A DNA stretch of 40,935 nucleotides from Candidatus Mediterraneibacter excrementigallinarum (GTDB lineage: Bacteria; Bacillota; Clostridia; Lachnospirales; Lachnospiraceae), in NCBI GenBank assembly GCA_019120075.1, contig DWVT01000208.1, positions 1 to 40,935 of the forward strand, written 5' to 3'. Under the pieces are notes generated by a model that was not told the DNA's origin, searched no databases, and was given only the letters and a program-made list of their open reading frames with translations. Of the stretch, positions 37,389 to 40,935 are shown piece by piece. Position numbers and translations under genes: made by a program. Numbering within the stretch: position 1 is the first letter of the stretch; each line of letters begins with the position of its first letter.

Positions 37389-38219
37389 ATGTTGGATCTT
37401 TTAGAACTGGAACAGCTGGCTGCATTTGCAGACTGCGGGACTCTGTCAAAAGCAGCGGAAAATCTGCACATTTCACAGCCGACGATCACGAGGACGATGC
37501 AGCATCTGGAGGAGGTTTTCGGCGTTCCGCTGTTTTTGCGCAGCAAGAACCACATTGCATTGAATGAAACAGGATGGAAAGCGGTTGAGTATGCGAGAGA
37601 GCTCCTGAAAGATGCGAAAGAGGCGGTGGAAGGAGTCCGTGCATTTGACCGGAGCCTGCATACGATCACCGTGAGTTCCTGCGCACCCGCGCCGCTGTGG
37701 TATCTCCTCCCGGATCTGAATGAGTCGTTCCCGGATATGACCATATCGTCGTCGATCAAGAACAATGCGTCCGTGCTTGAAGATCTGCAGTCCGGGATCT
37801 GTACTCTGGCGGTCCTTCCGGAGGAACAGGTTCCTGAAGATCACTGCAGTGTCCCCTTCCTGAAAGAAAATCTGTCCATATGTGTTCCGCCTGATCATGA
37901 GCTTGCGGGACATGCCGAACTCTCCTTTGCCGAGCTGAACGGATATAACTTCCTCCTTGGCACCAGGCTGGGATTCTGGGACGATATGTGCCGGAAAAAG
38001 ATGCCCTCCTCCCGTTTCCTGATCCAGACGGATCAGTTTACGATGCAGGAGCTGATCCGGGAATCCTCCCTGCCCTGCTTTGTGACAAATCTCACGGCAG
38101 AAGATAAAGAGACATTTGGCGGCAGGATCATCATTCCGATCACGGACCGGGAGGCGAAAGTCATGTTTCATCTGGTCTTTAAAGAGGAAAACAAAAAATA
38201 CGCGGAAAGGTTTGTTTAA
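37389..38219 (+). CDS. LysR family transcriptional regulator
   Basis: A 276-residue regulator, slightly short for the family. The N-terminal helix-turn-helix is LELEQLAAFADCGTLSKAAENLHISQPTITRTMQHLEEVFGVPLFLRSKNHIALNETG (about 4-61). The effector domain follows, with TITVSSCAPAPLWYLLPDL and SICVPPDHELAGHAELSFAELNGYNFLLGT. Effector and cofactor are unknown. Its GGTGAGAG site is moderate. It is divergent from the aldo/keto reductase, the usual arrangement for control of that gene. Confidence 0.92.
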   Translation: MLDLLELEQLAAFADCGTLSKAAENLHISQPTITRTMQHLEEVFGVPLFLRSKNHIALNETGWKAVEYARELLKDAKEAVEGVRAFDRSLHTITVSSCAPAPLWYLLPDLNESFPDMTISSSIKNNASVLEDLQSGICTLAVLPEEQVPEDHCSVPFLKENLSICVPPDHELAGHAELSFAELNGYNFLLGTRLGFWDDMCRKKMPSSRFLIQTDQFTMQELIRESSLPCFVTNLTAEDKETFGGRIIIPITDREAKVMFHLVFKEENKKYAERFV

Positions 38220-38354
38220 GAATTGTTTAGAAAATACCGGCAGAATATTTAGAGTCTCATGTTAGCCTTTTGATGTAAAAAGAAGAGCGGTACAGAAAAC
38301 ATACGTATGAAAGTGATGTTTCACTGCGCCGGTCGAATGATCAGGAGGTATAAT

Positions 38355-38957
38355 ATGGAAGAATATTTGTCAGGTCTGTCCACACCGGAGGTGCTGGAGC
38401 GCCGTGAGAGAGGAGAAGGCGGAAACGCAGCAGAGCAGATCACGAAGACAAGATCACAGATCGTCCGCGAGAATCTTTTTACGCTGTTTAATTTCCTGAA
38501 TTTTCTGATCGCGGCGCTCCTTTTCGCTGTGGGCGCGTATTCGAATATGCTCTTTATCGCGATCATTATCCTGAACATCGTGATCGGAATCGTCCAGGAA
38601 CTGAAGGCGAAAAAGCTGGTGGATGAACTGTCTATCCTGAACCGCCCCACGGTAACAGTGCGGCGGGACGGGGAAGAGATGACAGTGGGGATCGAGGAGA
38701 TCGTAAAAGATGATCTGGTCGTTCTTACAAGTGGAAGCCAGATCTGTAATGACGCGGTCGTTATGTCGGGGGTGCTGGAGGTCAATGAATCCCTGCTGAC
38801 CGGGGAGAGTGACGCAGTGGTCAAGGAAGAAGGAACGGAACTGCTCTCGGGAAGCTCGGTCATCTCCGGGAAGGCATATGCGAGAGTGACCCATGTGGGA
38901 GATGGAAACTATGCCACCCGTCTGGCAAACGAGGTGACGGGAAACGGGATGAGATGA
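38355..38957 (+). pseudogene. truncated cation-transporting P-type ATPase (N-terminal part only)
   Basis: A 200-residue N-terminal piece of an HAD-type P-type ATPase: YLSGLSTPEVLERRERGEGG (N-terminal arm), the first membrane helices (LFTLFNFLNFLIAALLFAVG, LFIAIIILNIVIGIVQELKA), and the actuator domain with VNESLLTGESDAVVKE. It stops after NYATRLANEV. The phosphorylation motif DKTGT, the nucleotide domain and the later helices are all absent; full members are about 780 residues. AGGAGGT precedes the ATG at 38355. Its stop overlaps the next open frame (ATGA, 38954-38957), whose start belongs to another broken gene, so a deletion probably fused the two loci. Confidence 0.87.
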
Positions 38958-39286
38958 CCGGCGCAGAAGAAAAGAAAGGGAAAACGGAGCAGATCGTGGT
39001 AGGCGATGTGGTTATCGAGCCGAGGACATGGAAGGTGTGGAAAAAAGACAGGGAACTGAAACTTCCCAACAGGGAATTTGAGCTTCTCCGGTTCCTGGCA
39101 GAGAACCCTAACATTGTATTTTCAAAAGAGGAGCTCTTTGAGAAAATCTGGGGTTATGACTATATATCGGATGCGGCGACGGTATCCGTTCACATCAACC
39201 GGCTCCGGGAGAAGATCGAGGATGACGCAAGAAACCCGAAGATCATAGAGACTGTATGGGGCGCGGGATACCGCCTGAATGCATAG
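38954..39286 (+). pseudogene. truncated OmpR-type response regulator (DNA-binding part only)
   Basis: A 110-residue open frame holding a complete winged-helix output domain: IVVGDVVIEPRTWKVWKKDRELKLPNREFELLRFLAENPNIVFSKEELFEKIWGYDYISDAATVSVHINRLREKI and IIETVWGAGYRLNA. The receiver domain, normally about 120 residues before it, is missing. Its place is taken by the end of the P-type ATPase fragment in another frame. The linker TGAEEKKGKTEQ looks like the natural joint between receiver and winged helix. No kinase gene is adjacent. If translated by coupling it could bind DNA constitutively. Confidence 0.83.
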
Positions 39287-39328
39287 AACGAAATCACATA
39301 ACTCAGACGAAGTCCGGATAATAAAATG

Positions 39329-39337
39329 TGCTATAGT
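39329..39337 (+). promoter_or_regulatory. extended -10 before the EamA gene
   Basis: TGCTATAGT, 42 bp before the start at 39380. The -35 position is poor (GAAGTC), as in other extended -10 promoters of this window. Confidence 0.5.
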
Positions 39338-39379
39338 GTATAGGAATATTCAAAATAAAAAGGAAAGAAGGAATAAGCT

Positions 39380-40243
39380 ATGTGGCTTTTTTATGCCATT
39401 GGCTCCGCGTTTTTCGCGGGTGTAACATCTATCCTTGCAAAGTGCGGGATCAGAAAGACGGATTCAACCGTAGCGACGGCAGTACGGACGATTGTGATCC
39501 TGGTCTTTTCCTGGATCATGGTGTTTGTAGCAGGCTCCCAGGATCAGATCACAGGGATCAGCGGAAGGACGCTCCTGTTTCTGATCCTCTCCGGAGCAGC
39601 TACGGGCGCATCCTGGCTGTGCTACTTTAAGGCGCTGCAGATCGGAGATATCAATAAGGTAGTCCCAATCGACAAATCAAGTACGGTCCTTACAATCCTG
39701 CTGGCGCTGATCTTCCTGCAGGAAGGGATTTCTCTGCCAAAAGCTGCGGCGGTGGCAGTGATCGCTGCAGGAATCTTTCTGATGATCGAGAAGAAAGATG
39801 TACAGGGGACAAAGAGCGGGAGAGGAGGCTGGTTTCTCTATGCGGCAGGTTCCGCCTTTTTCGCCAGCCTGACGGCAATCCTGGGAAAGATCGGCATCAC
39901 CGGTGTGGAGTCAAACCTGGGGACTGCCATCCGGACCTGCGTGGTGCTGGTCATGGCGTGGCTTATGGTTCTGGTAACCGGGAAACAGGGTGAGGTGAAG
40001 AAGATCGGCAGAAAGGAGCTTGCATTTATCTGCTGTTCCGGAATCGCTACCGGCGCGTCCTGGCTGTGCTACTACCGGGCGCTGCAGGAAGGACCGGCAA
40101 GTGTGGTGGCCCCTGTCGATAAGCTGAGCGTTCTTGTGACAGTGGCGTTCTCCTACTTTGTGTTCGGTGAAAAGCTGGGGAAGAAGGAAGCAGCAGGACT
40201 GGCACTGTTGACAGCAGGGACAGTTGCGATGGCGCTGATGTAG
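39380..40243 (+). CDS. EamA family (DMT) transporter
   Basis: A 287-residue transporter with ten helices in two homologous halves. The repeat is plain to see: GATGASWLCYFKALQIGDINKVVPIDKSSTVLTILLALIFLQE in the first half against GIATGASWLCYYRALQEGPASVVAPVDKLSVLVTVAFSYFVFGE in the second. It belongs to the drug/metabolite superfamily, which exports amino acids, nucleotides or other metabolites. The substrate is unknown. AGAAGGAATAAGCT precedes the start. It is monocistronic, with a terminator at 40296-40320. Confidence 0.92.
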   Translation: MWLFYAIGSAFFAGVTSILAKCGIRKTDSTVATAVRTIVILVFSWIMVFVAGSQDQITGISGRTLLFLILSGAATGASWLCYFKALQIGDINKVVPIDKSSTVLTILLALIFLQEGISLPKAAAVAVIAAGIFLMIEKKDVQGTKSGRGGWFLYAAGSAFFASLTAILGKIGITGVESNLGTAIRTCVVLVMAWLMVLVTGKQGEVKKIGRKELAFICCSGIATGASWLCYYRALQEGPASVVAPVDKLSVLVTVAFSYFVFGEKLGKKEAAGLALLTAGTVAMALM

Positions 40244-40268
40244 TATTCCGCGAGAAGTGGAAATTTGT

Positions 40269-40408
40269 CGCTAAAGCGCCCTCGCCCGGCGCGAGAGTTC
40301 CGCAAGCGGAACTTTCTGTTTTTGCAACGGCGACGAGCCAAAGTCCGGGCGTGCCCGAGACCTTGGCGACCGCTTATAATCCCGGAATGTGCCTTTGGGC
40401 ACTTCCGG
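40269..40408. terminator. hairpin cluster and terminator after the EamA gene
   Basis: The 278-base gap 40244-40521 begins with a run of stems: CGCT/AGCG (40269-40278), CTCGC/GCGAG (40281-40295), AGTTCCG/CGGAACT (40296-40313) followed by TTCTGTTTTT, CGGGC/GCCCG (40346-40357), and CCGGAA-T-GTGCC/GGCAC-TTCCGG (40382-40408). The third, with its T-run, serves as terminator. The rest resembles the stacked hairpins at 83-278 in style. Confidence 0.5.
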
Positions 40409-40440
40409 TGATTTTCGATGTATAAAAGGTCTTTACACCT

Positions 40441-40469
40441 TTGACATCCCATGACTGCGGGACTATAAT
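40441..40469 (+). promoter_or_regulatory. perfect consensus sigma-A promoter
   Basis: TTGACA (40441-40446), 17-bp spacer, TATAAT (40464-40469). It drives the 79-aa gene at 40522 and is the strongest promoter in the window. Confidence 0.92.
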
Positions 40470-40521
40470 TAAGAAGAAGGTTAGTGAAAACTAAGTTCTT
40501 TCAGGAAAGAAGGTCTGTAAA

Positions 40522-40761
40522 ATGGGAAGATACTATCGCTTATCAAAGAAGATCACGGAAGAGATGGCAGAGAAGATACTGGAAGAGATCCGGGGGATTG
40601 AAGACGTTGAAAAGTCTGAATTTGTTGAAGACAACACGAAGATCCTTGTAAAAACGGATAAGGAAAAATATCCGGACGTCATGACACGGATTGTGAATAT
40701 CTTCAGCCGTGTGGGCAAGGGATGTGAATTGTCCTTTGCCGGATTTGACTATCCTGCATAA
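40522..40761 (+). CDS. 79-aa protein of probable ferredoxin-like (HMA-type) fold
   Basis: A small protein with an alternating helix and strand pattern: YYRLSKKITEEMAEKILEEIRGIEDVEKSEFVEDNTKILVKTDKEKYPDVMTRIVNIFSRVGKGCELSF, reminiscent of a heavy-metal-associated domain (beta-alpha-beta-beta-alpha-beta). It lacks the metal-binding CxxC. AGAAGG precedes the start. A consensus promoter suggests high expression. A DUF3842 gene follows after 124 bp with a promoter of its own. No function can be assigned. Confidence 0.72.
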   Translation: MGRYYRLSKKITEEMAEKILEEIRGIEDVEKSEFVEDNTKILVKTDKEKYPDVMTRIVNIFSRVGKGCELSFAGFDYPA

Positions 40762-40815
40762 GTTTTGCTTATCGAATGCATTAAAAACAGGTATGGGAAA
40801 CAAAAAGAACAGATA

Positions 40816-40844
40816 TTGACATCCGCCCCGCTTTTTTATAAACT
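40816..40844 (+). promoter_or_regulatory. promoter of the DUF3842 gene
   Basis: TTGACA (40816-40821), 17-bp spacer, TAAACT (40839-40844). It lies 42 bp before the TTG start. Confidence 0.65.
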
Positions 40845-40885
40845 TGTAGAGTAGTTGTGAAAAAGACAGGGGCGGAGGTGTTTTC

Positions 40886-40935
40886 TTGAAGGTTCTTATC
40901 ATTGACGGACAGGGCGGAGGCCTTGGAAGACAGCT
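40886..40935 (+). CDS. DUF3842 family protein, N-terminus only
   Basis: The window ends 50 bases into this gene. It begins with TTG at 40886 after GGAGGTG (40874-40880) and reads (M)KVLIIDGQGGGLGRQL, the characteristic start of DUF3842 proteins, a Rossmann-like glycine-rich loop. The rest lies outside the window. Confidence 0.7.
   Translation, partial: MKVLIIDGQGGGLGRQ

Noticed and set aside
40822..40876. Riboswitch-like pairing of TCCGCCCC with the DUF3842 ribosome site
   Set aside because: The upstream arm lies within the promoter spacer, so it would not be in the transcript from that promoter.

Overview
The window looks like chromosomal DNA of a Gram-positive anaerobe of the Clostridia, most likely a gut Lachnospiraceae. 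This rests on strong AGGAGG ribosome sites, mid-range GC, compact operons with ATGA overlaps, consensus sigma-A promoters often with an extended -10 (GTGCTATAAT type), and the gene families present: 2-hydroxyacyl-CoA dehydratase with activase, GH78 rhamnosidase, DUF2798, DUF4230, DUF3842 and AAA-ATPase_like/DUF1703. The genus is inferred, not proven. I see no rRNA, tRNA, CRISPR array, transposase or phage gene.

Layout. 1-1.5 kb: azlCD amino-acid exporter behind a structured leader. 1.6-6.3 kb: circularly permuted ATP-grasp, alpha-E, transglutaminase, and two M14 AstE/AspA-like genes; the second has lost its zinc ligands and carries an in-frame TGA. 6.5-7.2 kb: a small membrane ORF and a DUF2798 protein. 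7.5-10.6 kb: a 2-hydroxyacyl-CoA dehydratase-type pair, the second subunit fused to its ATP-dependent activase. 10.8-13.2 kb: two AAA-ATPase_like genes, both lacking the nuclease end. 13.5-17.4 kb: an AraC regulator and an alpha-L-rhamnosidase. 17.5-24.5 kb: DUF4230, MATE pump, TetR, cytidylate-kinase-like protein, a C39-like remnant, AraC and a small alarmone synthetase. 24.6-29 kb: MarR-MFS operon, then a two-component operon preceded by four AACAT boxes at exact 11-bp spacing. 29.1-29.8 kb: RelB/PIN toxin-antitoxin pair.

The most striking region is 29.8-35.6 kb. A class M (SirTM-type) sirtuin and a zinc macrodomain ADP-ribosylhydrolase form one operon. It is followed by a YwnA-like Rrf2 regulator, a full-length AAA-ATPase/nuclease, a YwnB-like NAD(P)-binding protein and a flavin-binding PNPOx-like protein. 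Four of the upstream regions here carry the same 19-bp palindrome, TGTAA-N9-TTACA: six sites in all, three of them sitting exactly on the -35 box TTGACA. This reads as a compact Rrf2-controlled redox/ADP-ribosylation regulon. SirTM relatives are usually linked to a lipoylated GcvH-like target and a lipoate ligase, and neither is present here.

36-40.9 kb: a PNPOx-ferredoxin fusion protein, a divergent aldo/keto reductase and LysR pair, a junction joining a broken P-type ATPase to a broken response regulator, an EamA transporter, a 79-aa protein and the start of a DUF3842 gene.

A recurring theme is loss of catalytic parts, mostly in frame. The AAA ATPase at 10786 lacks Walker B and the nuclease, the C39-like protein lacks its nucleophile region, the PNPOx-ferredoxin protein seems internally shortened, the P-type ATPase ends after its actuator domain, and the second M14 gene has a stop. 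This is either gene decay or an assembly problem, and read mapping would decide.
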